Of a stretch of DNA of 64,000 nt, positions 9,077-17,020 are shown one piece after another. The DNA lies in contig JAEWUD010000033.1 in the NCBI GenBank assembly GCA_023397475.1, forward strand, positions 1 through 64,000, read 5' to 3'. How positions within the stretch are numbered: the first letter of the stretch is position 1; each line of letters starts with the position of its first letter. The DNA comes from Bacillota bacterium. Its GTDB lineage: Bacteria > Bacillota > Clostridia > Saccharofermentanales > Saccharofermentanaceae. A model generated the notes under the pieces. The model had not been told where the DNA came from and made no database searches. It saw nothing but the letters and a program-made list of their open reading frames with translations. The position numbers and the translations under genes are program-made.

Positions 9077-10974
9077 GACGCCTCCCCTCCTTCCGATTGC
9101 GTGGCAAGCATTGCCGTGTCAGACGACTGATTTGTATGTATCGGCAGAAAGATCAATTGACCATCTGTCGAATAAATGGGTTCTGTCCCCGATACTGCAA
9201 TCAGTTGTTCTGCAAGCATCGCCAAGCTATCATCGGGATATCGATACAGGTCGATAAGTATCGCTCCGTAACCCTTAGCTTTAAGTTCTGCAAGAAGATC
9301 CGCCGCAGGTAGCAGCGACGTATTCTTGGCCCATTCAGATTCCTTCGTGCCACCCATTGCCCCATAGCTGAAGCGCAGCGTCCTGGTATAAAGGTAACCC
9401 GTCAGTTGGGAATACGGAGAGGAGCCATACGATGTGTAGGGTTCCGGAAATTCGGTGAACGGCAGATTATATACAAGGGTTCCCGGAGAAACGGCGGCTT
9501 CTGCCGACGAGAAATAGCTGGTCTTCTCACGATCTGCGGCAATGGAGGCGGCATAATCCTGTTCGCTGACGTGAGGAATCAGGTCAAAAAGAAACACTGC
9601 GGTTAACGGCACCAGGAGAACCCCCAGCAGAGGTCGCCATCTCGATAAATTCTTGCCGGAGACCTTGCTCTTCTTTGGCGCAGCGGTCTTATTCGATGAA
9701 AGCCAGGTCTTCTCCGCTCCGAAAATCAGAACATCGAGGAGAACAGCTGCCGCGATGAGAGCAAAGAAGAACAGGAAGACGACAATGCGGTTATATGCGC
9801 GAATTCCCTGCAGAAAAAGCCGACAGACAAGGGCGCTGAACCCGCCCTGCATTGCGAGAAAGATGCCGCCGTACATCAATAATGAAGTATGACGCATGAG
9901 TGTGCCGCGATCTGAAAGCTCATTTCTTGACCGAATGATCGGGGTGATCAGCAGAGCCAGAAGGCCGATCGACCCGACGAGGCCAAGAGAGACGGTGATG
10001 TTCTCGTTGGAGATCGGGATGGTAGAATGAAGTTCATTGACAAAAGCCTCGATCGCGGGAATTCGATGACCGATTGTCGGCAAGAAGAGATCGATAATCT
10101 TAAGCCCATAGATCTCGGCACTCTCACCCGGTCGCGAAAGCTCTGCCGCACGCTCTCCCCCTCCCGCGTGGAATAGAATCGTCGGCAAATAATTCAGGAC
10201 AACGCCGAAGATTACCGTTCCGATTGCGATGACTCCGGTTCTGAATCCACCCTTCCACGTCCGTTCCGCAAAGAGGTTCGCCAGCAGGGCCAAAAGGAGG
10301 AAATAACAGGCAAAAAAAGCGTAATAGAGACCGGTCGAGGAAATTAGCAGGCAGAACAGGATCGTCAACAGGAAGTTGCGATTCTTATGAAAAGCAGCGG
10401 AGAGTGTATCTTTGCGCGAGAAAGACAGGTTGGCCCGCCCTTGTGCGATCCATAGAGCGGCCAGAATTCCGAGCGGAACCATGTAATAGGCACTGAGCAA
10501 CAAATGGTTCTGATTGCGAAGAAAATGATAGGGCAAGAAGGGGTACAACAGGCCGATCGCCATCGATACGATCCGTGAGATCTCGAGTTCAAGCAGAGCC
10601 CAGGTTGCGGCCATCGCCGCCAACGGAAAACACAGGAAATAGAATACATTCATGACCGCCGATGCATTTTGGGTGAACAAGGAGATGATCCACATGAGCG
10701 AGTAATTGAGAAAGTCCGATACCGGATAATCATAAAGTCGTTGGCCGGTCTCTCCGCCCAATCGAAAAGCTTCATTACGCGTTCCTGTCTCGATCATATT
10801 CTTCACGCCCATGAGTTCGAGAACCGAATCGCCTCCCGTGCCGATAAAGAGATGATTCAGATCCGCCTGCCACAACTTCATTGCGATCATCGCAACGAAT
10901 GCAGCGAGCACACCGGACAGCAGAACAATGAACGGTCGACGACCGAGAGATCGGGTGATTCGTTGAATCGTCAT
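9073..10974 (-). CDS. GT-C-like polytopic membrane protein, paralogue B of a tandem pair
   Basis: Unnamed 633-residue paralogue of the protein at 7163: same topology, LLYPFLPYHF, and the same tail motifs TLRFSYGA, AKGYGAILIDLYR and LIFLPI. The first external loop reads GTGGDSVLE, keeping one aspartate where paralogue A has two, so specificity or activity may have diverged. ATGA overlaps at both ends place it in a tightly coupled run with the GT4 gene upstream and paralogue A downstream. Function inferred only from topology and context. Confidence 0.72.
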   Translation of the reverse strand: MTIQRITRSLGRRPFIVLLSGVLAAFVAMIAMKLWQADLNHLFIGTGGDSVLELMGVKNMIETGTRNEAFRLGGETGQRLYDYPVSDFLNYSLMWIISLFTQNASAVMNVFYFLCFPLAAMAATWALLELEISRIVSMAIGLLYPFLPYHFLRNQNHLLLSAYYMVPLGILAALWIAQGRANLSFSRKDTLSAAFHKNRNFLLTILFCLLISSTGLYYAFFACYFLLLALLANLFAERTWKGGFRTGVIAIGTVIFGVVLNYLPTILFHAGGGERAAELSRPGESAEIYGLKIIDLFLPTIGHRIPAIEAFVNELHSTIPISNENITVSLGLVGSIGLLALLITPIIRSRNELSDRGTLMRHTSLLMYGGIFLAMQGGFSALVCRLFLQGIRAYNRIVVFLFFFALIAAAVLLDVLIFGAEKTWLSSNKTAAPKKSKVSGKNLSRWRPLLGVLLVPLTAVFLFDLIPHVSEQDYAASIAADREKTSYFSSAEAAVSPGTLVYNLPFTEFPEPYTSYGSSPYSQLTGYLYTRTLRFSYGAMGGTKESEWAKNTSLLPAADLLAELKAKGYGAILIDLYRYPDDSLAMLAEQLIAVSGTEPIYSTDGQLIFLPIHTNQSSDTAMLATQSEGGEAS

Positions 10975-12158
10975 GCGCGATTCTCCTTCTCGAAAAATGT
11001 CTTGCGGAGGGTTTCCCAGAGAAGATCCTCAGACAAATCCCATGTGAACGGTTGATACTCCGCAAGATGATCTCGCAAAGCCTCATACGCTTCCGGATTC
11101 TCCTCGTATTGTACCAGACGATCACAAAACGCGTCTTTGTCCCTCGTGGCAAAATATGCGCAGAAGGTGCCTCCGACCTCGCGAAGAACCGGGATATCGG
11201 ATGCGAGTACCGGCGTTTTCCGCAGAATTGACTCAATGATCGGCAGACCGTACCCTTCGTACTCTGTCGGGAAGACGGTAAAGTACGCTTTCTGGTAGAG
11301 GTATGCGATCGTCGAATCGTCAGCAGCCGGGAGATACGCAAAACTCGCATCCGATCGGTTCATCCCGGTAAGACGTTCGGTAAGATTCTCGACATTCCAT
11401 CCCGGACGACCGGCGATGATAAGACCGTATCCTTTGTCCCGAAGACGCTCGATATAGGTGTCCAAAAGAAATGCATGATTCTTGCGCGGTTCTATCGTTC
11501 CGACGCACAGAAGAAATTTTCCCTGCGTGATCGCAGATGTTTTCGCGTCAAGATTCACAGCAGCCGGATGATCCCGTGGCGCTGTGAAATCTGCTCCGAG
11601 CGGAATGCATGCGCCCGGAATCCTCGGTGTGCCGATTCTGTCGGAGAGGCGGTCGATATCATCTAATGTACTTCTTGTATTGGCCAGAAGCAGGTCCGCA
11701 TAGAGCAAATGCGCTCCGATATAATCCATGAACCGGACGGTCGTCTGTCCGTCACAGTACTCCGGAAAGAGGATCGGAATAATGTCATAGACCATAACCG
11801 CAATCCGAACGCCCAGGCTCTTCAGGATCGGAAGCAGGAAACTTCGGCGGAAACGATTGTTCCAGACACTGTCGATGTCGAGGAATAAGTCGTCCGGACC
11901 CAGATTCTCCATTCTATACGGCGTACTTCGAATTCTCTCATGAGAGTCCGTGCGATCACGATATACCGCAAGAAAATCTTCCGGCGTGATTTGTCGAAAA
12001 GCTTTGTGATGAACATCGTATCGCAGAAGGACAAATTCCACGTCTGTGCTGCGCCGTGTCAAGGCTCGGGTAAGGATCTCGCGAACGACGCGTTGGATTC
12101 CGGAGACGAAGGAAACCTCGACGAGGCTCGTGATTTCGATGATCACTTTGGGTGTCAT
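10971..12158 (-). CDS. GT4-family glycosyltransferase
   Basis: GT-B retaining glycosyltransferase, 395 residues. The N-terminal region opens VIIEITSLVEVSFVSGIQRVVREIL, a signature of mannosyl/rhamnosyl-type GT4 enzymes that begin with a trait such as SGIQR. The donor domain has LLCVGTIEPRKNHAFLL and FPTEYEGYGLPIIES with the two glutamates of the EX7E motif, then VLASDIPVLREVGG. ATGA overlaps link it to its neighbours. In a Gmd/Rmd locus it is a candidate for D-rhamnose or perosamine transfer, but donor assignment is inference. Confidence 0.9.
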   Translation of the reverse strand: MTPKVIIEITSLVEVSFVSGIQRVVREILTRALTRRSTDVEFVLLRYDVHHKAFRQITPEDFLAVYRDRTDSHERIRSTPYRMENLGPDDLFLDIDSVWNNRFRRSFLLPILKSLGVRIAVMVYDIIPILFPEYCDGQTTVRFMDYIGAHLLYADLLLANTRSTLDDIDRLSDRIGTPRIPGACIPLGADFTAPRDHPAAVNLDAKTSAITQGKFLLCVGTIEPRKNHAFLLDTYIERLRDKGYGLIIAGRPGWNVENLTERLTGMNRSDASFAYLPAADDSTIAYLYQKAYFTVFPTEYEGYGLPIIESILRKTPVLASDIPVLREVGGTFCAYFATRDKDAFCDRLVQYEENPEAYEALRDHLAEYQPFTWDLSEDLLWETLRKTFFEKENRA

Positions 12159-12760
12159 ACGGAAGGACCCTCCTTCCCTCTTCTTTTCGCCATCTTGTCG
12201 CGCAGGCGGATGCGGTAGGGACGAAGAGTGCGGCTGTATCCGAGATACATTGTCCCGATAAAAGGATCTACCAGTCGATCCTTAATGAAATACAACAGAA
12301 AGGCTCCCGGCGGCATGGACCTCCGGACTGCATCGCCTATATCGATGTGGCTCGATATATCAGTGGGTGCCTGTGCGAGGTAAACCACGCCCTTCGTATG
12401 CGCCTCAAGGCTCGCGGACAAACGTCGGGACAGTTTCTTGCGATACTTCGCGCCCGGTGTACGTTCCGCGGCCTTAGCCCATACGCTCCTTGCTTCATCC
12501 TCGGGTATCCGGTTGAGCAACGACCAGTACAGAGCAAACAGATACTCAGTATCATCGAGCGACTGAAGCAAATTACCGTCAATCACATTCGGATGTTGAC
12601 GCGTGTTGGTGAGAAAGGCGTCACGCGGAATCACCGGAGCATTACCGGTCAGGCTGCCCTTCTCTTCCACTACGTTATACAACGCCGCGTAGATCCGACT
12701 CTCGTCTTCTCTTCTAAAAATCCCGGGTCTGTCGCGGTGAACTTCCGCTTCCCTGGCCAT
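12155..12760 (-). CDS. Small DUF4214-like protein of the polysaccharide locus
   Basis: A 201-residue soluble protein without membrane segments or signal peptide. The segment LFALYWSLLNRIPEDEARSVW (about residues 75-95, quoted in part) resembles the LYxxLLGRxPD pattern of DUF4214 domains, which occur in or beside glycosyltransferases. The C-terminus is very basic (RIRLRDKMAKRRGK), suggesting contact with the membrane or nucleic acid. It lies 6 bp after the Wzt gene and overlaps the GT4 start as ATGA, so it is probably part of the assembly or export machinery. Domain assignment is tentative. Confidence 0.7.
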   Translation of the reverse strand: MAREAEVHRDRPGIFRREDESRIYAALYNVVEEKGSLTGNAPVIPRDAFLTNTRQHPNVIDGNLLQSLDDTEYLFALYWSLLNRIPEDEARSVWAKAAERTPGAKYRKKLSRRLSASLEAHTKGVVYLAQAPTDISSHIDIGDAVRRSMPPGAFLLYFIKDRLVDPFIGTMYLGYSRTLRPYRIRLRDKMAKRRGKEGPSV

Positions 12761-12766
12761 GGCCTG

Positions 12767-14158
12767 TCACACTCCGGTCATGGTGAATGTGATCTTCGGC
12801 GCATATACTCCCACGTCCGAGTACGGGCTGGACACAAGGAAAGAATAGCGCTCGAGCTGGTAGTCGTACGGCAGGCCCTCGATCGAGTGGGCGGCGATAT
12901 CGACAAAGTAAGTTCCTTTAGAGAGTTCAAGCTGCGGGATCTTCATACAAAGGGTCGCCTTCTCTCCCGCACGGGGAGGAGCGATCTGCTGATGACGAAT
13001 ATCCGTATTCGTGGCGACACACAACGTGCCGTCGGCATTCTTTATAGCGATTCCGAACGCAAGGCTCTCGATATCTTTCTCGACCGTATAATGAAGCGCG
13101 ATCGTGAAGGGCTGGCCGGTTACGAACATCGTAGCGGATTTGTCGTCCTTATCAAGGAACTCAATCTTCGTTAAGACAAGATCTGCGTTTCCCCAGCGAT
13201 TCTTCTGTCCGTTTGCATCATATTCGAGCAAACCCTGATCTTCCTGATCCGCGGACTCTGCGTCCTCTTCGGGAACGGATCTTTCCGGAACCGAAGAGAT
13301 CTCAGGCAAAGTCTCTTCTTTATCTTCCTGCGTTCCCTGTGCTTCACGGTCACGCTCCACACGTTCGACTTCCCGGCGGGCGATCTCGTCCGCCTTCTCA
13401 TCCATATCCATCAGGTATTCATCAATAATTTCTCTGGGCTTACCCTCTTTACGGATCTTGCCGTCCACAAGCCATACCGCACGATCACAGATCCGCTCTA
13501 CCGCACCCATATCATGGGTTACGATGACGATCGTGGATCCCTTGCGCTTCAGGCTACGGATCATATCCATACATTTCTTCTGGAAGTTGGCGTCGCCCAC
13601 CGCAAGGATCTCATCGATCAGGAGGATCTCGGCATTCACGTTGATCGCGACCGAGAAGGCCAGACGCATATACATGCCGGACGAATAGGTCCGGACAGGA
13701 TTATCGATGTATTCTTCCAACTCAGAGAATGCGACGATGCGGTCGTAACGACGGTCGATCTCTTTTTTCGAGAGCCCGAAGATCGAGGCATTGTTGTAGA
13801 TATTCTCGCGGCCGGAGAAATCCGGGTGGAAGCCGGCTCCGAGTTCAAGAAGACTCGATACCTTACCGTCGAGCGTCACGCTGCCGGAATCCGGGTAGAT
13901 GATACCGGTAAGAAGCTTCAGGAGTGTGCTCTTGCCGGAGCCGTTCTGCCCGATAAGCGCGACGGTCTCTCCCTTATGAATCTCCAGATCAATGCCGTCG
14001 AGAACCTTGTGTATCGAGTACTTCGTCTGCTTCCTGTGAATGATGCGTTCCTTCAAGGTCTGGCTCTTATCCTGGTATACGCGGAAGGACTTATGGAGAT
14101 CCTTCGTGCGGATGACGACGGGCGCGTTAGATGCTTTGGACACTTTCTTCTCTTGCAT
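12767..14158 (-). CDS. wzt: Polysaccharide ABC exporter ATPase with C-terminal Wzt domain
   Basis: ATPase of a Wzm/Wzt-type exporter, about 463 residues. Walker A is GQNGSGKST, the signature region is YSSGMYMRLAF and Walker B is ILLIDEILAVGD, all within residues 1-230. After an unusually acidic linker of about 80 residues rich in E and D comes a beta-sandwich of about 145 residues (starting RWGNADLVL and ending KITFTMTG), matching the Wzt C-terminal domain that reads the modified end of a finished O-glycan. The ORF extends to 14245, but the ATG at 14158 has GGAGG at proper spacing and sits one base from the permease stop, so I chose it. Confidence 0.93.
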   Translation of the reverse strand: MQEKKVSKASNAPVVIRTKDLHKSFRVYQDKSQTLKERIIHRKQTKYSIHKVLDGIDLEIHKGETVALIGQNGSGKSTLLKLLTGIIYPDSGSVTLDGKVSSLLELGAGFHPDFSGRENIYNNASIFGLSKKEIDRRYDRIVAFSELEEYIDNPVRTYSSGMYMRLAFSVAINVNAEILLIDEILAVGDANFQKKCMDMIRSLKRKGSTIVIVTHDMGAVERICDRAVWLVDGKIRKEGKPREIIDEYLMDMDEKADEIARREVERVERDREAQGTQEDKEETLPEISSVPERSVPEEDAESADQEDQGLLEYDANGQKNRWGNADLVLTKIEFLDKDDKSATMFVTGQPFTIALHYTVEKDIESLAFGIAIKNADGTLCVATNTDIRHQQIAPPRAGEKATLCMKIPQLELSKGTYFVDIAAHSIEGLPYDYQLERYSFLVSSPYSDVGVYAPKITFTMTGV

Positions 14159-14159
14159 A

Positions 14160-14969
14160 CTAGATCTCCTCCGCAAAACGCTTCTGGCATTTGTGGAAGA
14201 CCGCCAGTGCGACAAAAAGCAACACGATCGCGAATCCGTAGACATAGAGAAGATTATTCACTTCGGGAAACTTCCCATATAGCATGATCTTTTGCACGCT
14301 GTCAATGATCCCGAAGAGTGGATTCATTTTGTAAATCGTCAGGATGCTCGGAGTCATGGATTCATTGCTCTCAATCAGCGAGATCGGGTAGATGATCGGG
14401 GTCAGATAAAACCAGATCATCGTTACAATTGACAGGATGTGTTCCAGATCACGAAAATACACCGTCAACGCGGATAAAAGAACTGCGAATGCGAAGGTCA
14501 GAAGGAACATCGCAAAAAAAACGACCGGCAACAGGAAATAGGCAGCGGTAATCGGGGCCTTGGGACTCAGAACAAGAACCGCGATGAACACGATGACACC
14601 GGTTAGCATCATGTTGATAAAGTTGGTCAGGGTCAACGAGAGAGGTAGAATCAGCCTTGGAAAGTAGATCTTCTTAATCAGATTGCCGTTGCCGATGATC
14701 GCCATCGTGCTCTGCGTCAGCGTCGCTGCGAAGCAGGTCCAGGGTACGAGTCCGACAAAGATCATCAGGGTGTAACTGACATTTTCGGGCGGTTCGATAC
14801 GCATGAGCATATTGAATACGAAGTTGTAGATCACGAGCTGCATCAGAGGATTGATAAATGTCCATAAAAATCCGAGCACAGATCCCTTATAACGAACGCG
14901 CAATTCCTTGCGTACGCTGTTCTTGAGCATCTCGCGGTAATCGAATATGCGAAGCAGTTCCTTAAACAT
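14160..14969 (-). CDS. wzm: Polysaccharide ABC exporter permease (Wzm/TagG type)
   Basis: ABC-2 type membrane subunit of 269 residues with six expected transmembrane segments. It begins with an amphipathic N-terminus followed by LRVRYKGSVLGFLWTFINPL, the classic TagG/Wzm/RfbD start. It pairs with the ATPase 1 bp downstream to move undecaprenyl-linked glycan to the outer face. Its ATG overlaps the rmd stop by 8 bp, with GGAGG inside the rmd end. Teichoic-acid export is an alternative substrate class, but Gmd/Rmd and the Wzt C-domain favour a heteropolysaccharide. Confidence 0.92.
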   Translation of the reverse strand: MFKELLRIFDYREMLKNSVRKELRVRYKGSVLGFLWTFINPLMQLVIYNFVFNMLMRIEPPENVSYTLMIFVGLVPWTCFAATLTQSTMAIIGNGNLIKKIYFPRLILPLSLTLTNFINMMLTGVIVFIAVLVLSPKAPITAAYFLLPVVFFAMFLLTFAFAVLLSALTVYFRDLEHILSIVTMIWFYLTPIIYPISLIESNESMTPSILTIYKMNPLFGIIDSVQKIMLYGKFPEVNNLLYVYGFAIVLLFVALAVFHKCQKRFAEEI

Positions 14970-15957
14970 TCTTCCTCCAATACGTCAGGGTATCGGACAG
15001 CGATTGGGAAAGAGGGATTTCCGGTCGCCATGACGTATCTGTCTTGATCTTTGTGATGTCGGCGACAAACTCGGGAACATCCGTCGGACGAAATTTCCTG
15101 GGGTCGACGCGAACTTCAATCGGCGTGTCGGATAAGGTAAGGAGTGTTTTAAGAACATCTTCGACAGCGATCGATGAGCCGCTGCCGATATTATAGATCT
15201 CGCCGGGGCGTCCTGTGCGCGCGAGCAGTGTGTATCCGCGGACAATATCTCGTACATCCGTGAAATCTCTTCTTGCCGAAAGGTTGCCAACTTCGATAAC
15301 GGGCTCGGCGATTCCCTTCTCGATAACGGCGATTTGCCGGGCGAAATCAGAGACCACAAAGAGCGGCAATTGACCGGGCCCGATATGATTGAATGCACGA
15401 ACCATAATCAGGCGAAGGCCGTAGCTTCCGGCATAGAGTGTCGCCAGAGACTCAACCGCTGTCTTCGAGATCGCATAAGGACTCACCGGTTTCGGATACT
15501 CCGTCTCGCGAACCGGTTGACGCTCCTGCGGGACCGGTCCGTATTGCTCGGCGGAACCGATCAGGACTGCGGTCGCTTCCGGACAATGTTGACACATCGC
15601 TTCCATGAGGTGCAAGGATCCCAGGATATTGATCTGCATCGTAAGTTCAGGTTTCTGGAAAGAGAGCGCTACCGAACTCTGTGCCGCGAGATGAAAGATA
15701 ACATCCGGCCTGATGTCCGACAGAACCTTCCCGACCGGTTCCTTCTTGGTGATATCGAGGTCAACGACCCGTACACCGGGTAATTCCGTCGTATCGATCG
15801 TCTCGAAATCAAGCTTGGTCGCGAAGATTTCATAGCATCCATCTTCGACAAGTCTCGAAAGAAGATGCTTCCCGACAAAACCGGCCGCACCGACGACAAG
15901 GCATATCGCCTTGTCGCCGGTGCCCGGAAACGTTGTTGTGATGTCTTTGGAATCCAT
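14962..15957 (-). CDS. rmd: GDP-4-keto-6-deoxy-D-mannose reductase (GDP-D-rhamnose synthase)
   Basis: Short-chain dehydrogenase of about 331 residues that reduces GDP-4-keto-6-deoxy-D-mannose to GDP-D-rhamnose. The NAD(P) site is VVGAAGFVGKHL, the catalytic pair is in SPYAISK, and the Rmd-typical stretches VRAFNHIGPGQ, NLSARRDFTDVRDIVRGY and FRPTDVPEFVAD are present. The longest ORF runs to 16041 inside gmd; the ATG at 15957 forms a TAATG stop-start overlap with gmd and leads straight into the fold. Gmd and Rmd together make the pathway explicit. The fucose-forming epimerase/reductase (GMER/Fcl) is a less likely alternative. Confidence 0.9.
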   Translation of the reverse strand: MDSKDITTTFPGTGDKAICLVVGAAGFVGKHLLSRLVEDGCYEIFATKLDFETIDTTELPGVRVVDLDITKKEPVGKVLSDIRPDVIFHLAAQSSVALSFQKPELTMQINILGSLHLMEAMCQHCPEATAVLIGSAEQYGPVPQERQPVRETEYPKPVSPYAISKTAVESLATLYAGSYGLRLIMVRAFNHIGPGQLPLFVVSDFARQIAVIEKGIAEPVIEVGNLSARRDFTDVRDIVRGYTLLARTGRPGEIYNIGSGSSIAVEDVLKTLLTLSDTPIEVRVDPRKFRPTDVPEFVADITKIKTDTSWRPEIPLSQSLSDTLTYWRKNV

Positions 15958-16925
15958 TACTTCAGTTGCTCCGTAACGCGCTTCATATCCGCCTCGACCA
16001 TCATGTTGATCAAGCCCTCGAATGTGACCGTCGGCTCCCAACCCATCTGGCGCTTCGCCTTCTCCGGACTTCCGAGAAGAAGGTCAACTTCGGCAGGACG
16101 CACAAAGCGCGGATCAATGACGACATAGTCTTCATAATTCAGGTCGACGGCGCGGAACGCAACTTCAAGGAGTTCGCGAATCGAATGTGTCTCGCCGGTC
16201 GCGATGACATAATCGTCCGGAGTCTCCTGCTGCAACATCAGATACATCGCCTTGACATAATCGCCGGCGAAGCCCCAGTCACGCTTAGAATCCAGGTTCC
16301 CCATGCGAAGTTCCTTCTGCAATCCGAGCTTGATGCGGCAAGCCGCATCCGTCACCTTGCGTGTGACGAACTCGAGACCGCGGCGCGGCGACTCATGGTT
16401 GAAAAGAATACCGGAGCAGCCGAAGATGTCATAACTCTCGCGGTAGTTGATCGTGATCCAGTGGCCGTAAAGCTTCGCGACTCCGTACGGGCTGCGCGGG
16501 TAGAAAGGCGTGGTCTCGGTCTGCGGAACCGCCTGAACCTTGCCGTACATCTCGCTGGTAGACGCCTGGTAGAAGCGGGTATCCGGCTTGACGATACGAA
16601 TCGCCTCGAGCATATTCGTTACACCGATGGCATCGATGTTCGCGGTAAGAATCGGCTGCTCCCAGGAGGTCTGAACAAAAGACTGCGCCGCCAGATTGTA
16701 GACTTCATCCGGCTTTACCTTCTGCATGGCGGTGATCAGAGATGACTCATCGGTCATGTCGGCATACATAAACTCAATCTCATTGCGAAGATGATCAGAA
16801 TTACCGAAATGAAGATCACTTGTTCTTCTCTTCAGACCGTATACGCGGTACCCCTTCTCCAGCAGAAGCTCTGCGAGGTATGATCCGTCCTGACCGGTAA
16901 TTCCGGTAATAATCGCTGATTTCAT
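15957..16925 (-). CDS. gmd: GDP-mannose 4,6-dehydratase
   Basis: NADP-dependent dehydratase, 322 residues, converting GDP-D-mannose to GDP-4-keto-6-deoxy-D-mannose, the branch point for GDP-D-rhamnose (Rmd) and GDP-perosamine (DegT aminotransferase at 2179). It shows GITGQDGSYLAELLLEKGY, STSEMYGKVQ, SPYGVAKLYGHW (Tyr-Lys pair), NHESPRRGLEFVTRK and GNLDSKRDWGFAGDYV, all canonical for Gmd. The start at 16925 has GGAGG 8 nt upstream; the ORF extension to 16991 has no ribosome-binding site. A candidate extended -10 lies 45 nt before the start. Confidence 0.96.
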   Translation of the reverse strand: MKSAIITGITGQDGSYLAELLLEKGYRVYGLKRRTSDLHFGNSDHLRNEIEFMYADMTDESSLITAMQKVKPDEVYNLAAQSFVQTSWEQPILTANIDAIGVTNMLEAIRIVKPDTRFYQASTSEMYGKVQAVPQTETTPFYPRSPYGVAKLYGHWITINYRESYDIFGCSGILFNHESPRRGLEFVTRKVTDAACRIKLGLQKELRMGNLDSKRDWGFAGDYVKAMYLMLQQETPDDYVIATGETHSIRELLEVAFRAVDLNYEDYVVIDPRFVRPAEVDLLLGSPEKAKRQMGWEPTVTFEGLINMMVEADMKRVTEQLK

Positions 16926-16969
16926 ATAGGTTCCTCCATGTATTTCTCTTTGGGTAAAGAATCGAGTTG

Positions 16970-16978
16970 ATTCTATCA
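16970..16978 (-). promoter_or_regulatory. Extended -10 promoter candidate for gmd-rmd-wzm-wzt
   Basis: On the minus strand TATGATAGAAT gives an extended -10 (TGnTAGAAT) about 38 nt from a plausible start of transcription to the gmd ATG. It lies in a 95-bp spacer after the stop of the upstream membrane-protein gene is passed. It shares TATGnTAGAAT with the site at 7088. Confidence 0.4.
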
Positions 16979-17020
16979 TATTACGTCGCAAAAATCATCA
17001 GTATCACGCGAAAGCGAGCA

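Noticed and set aside
12152..13174. Long plus-strand frame of 340 codons
   Set aside because: Antisense to wzt and the DUF4214-like gene; no ribosome-binding site or conserved motif.
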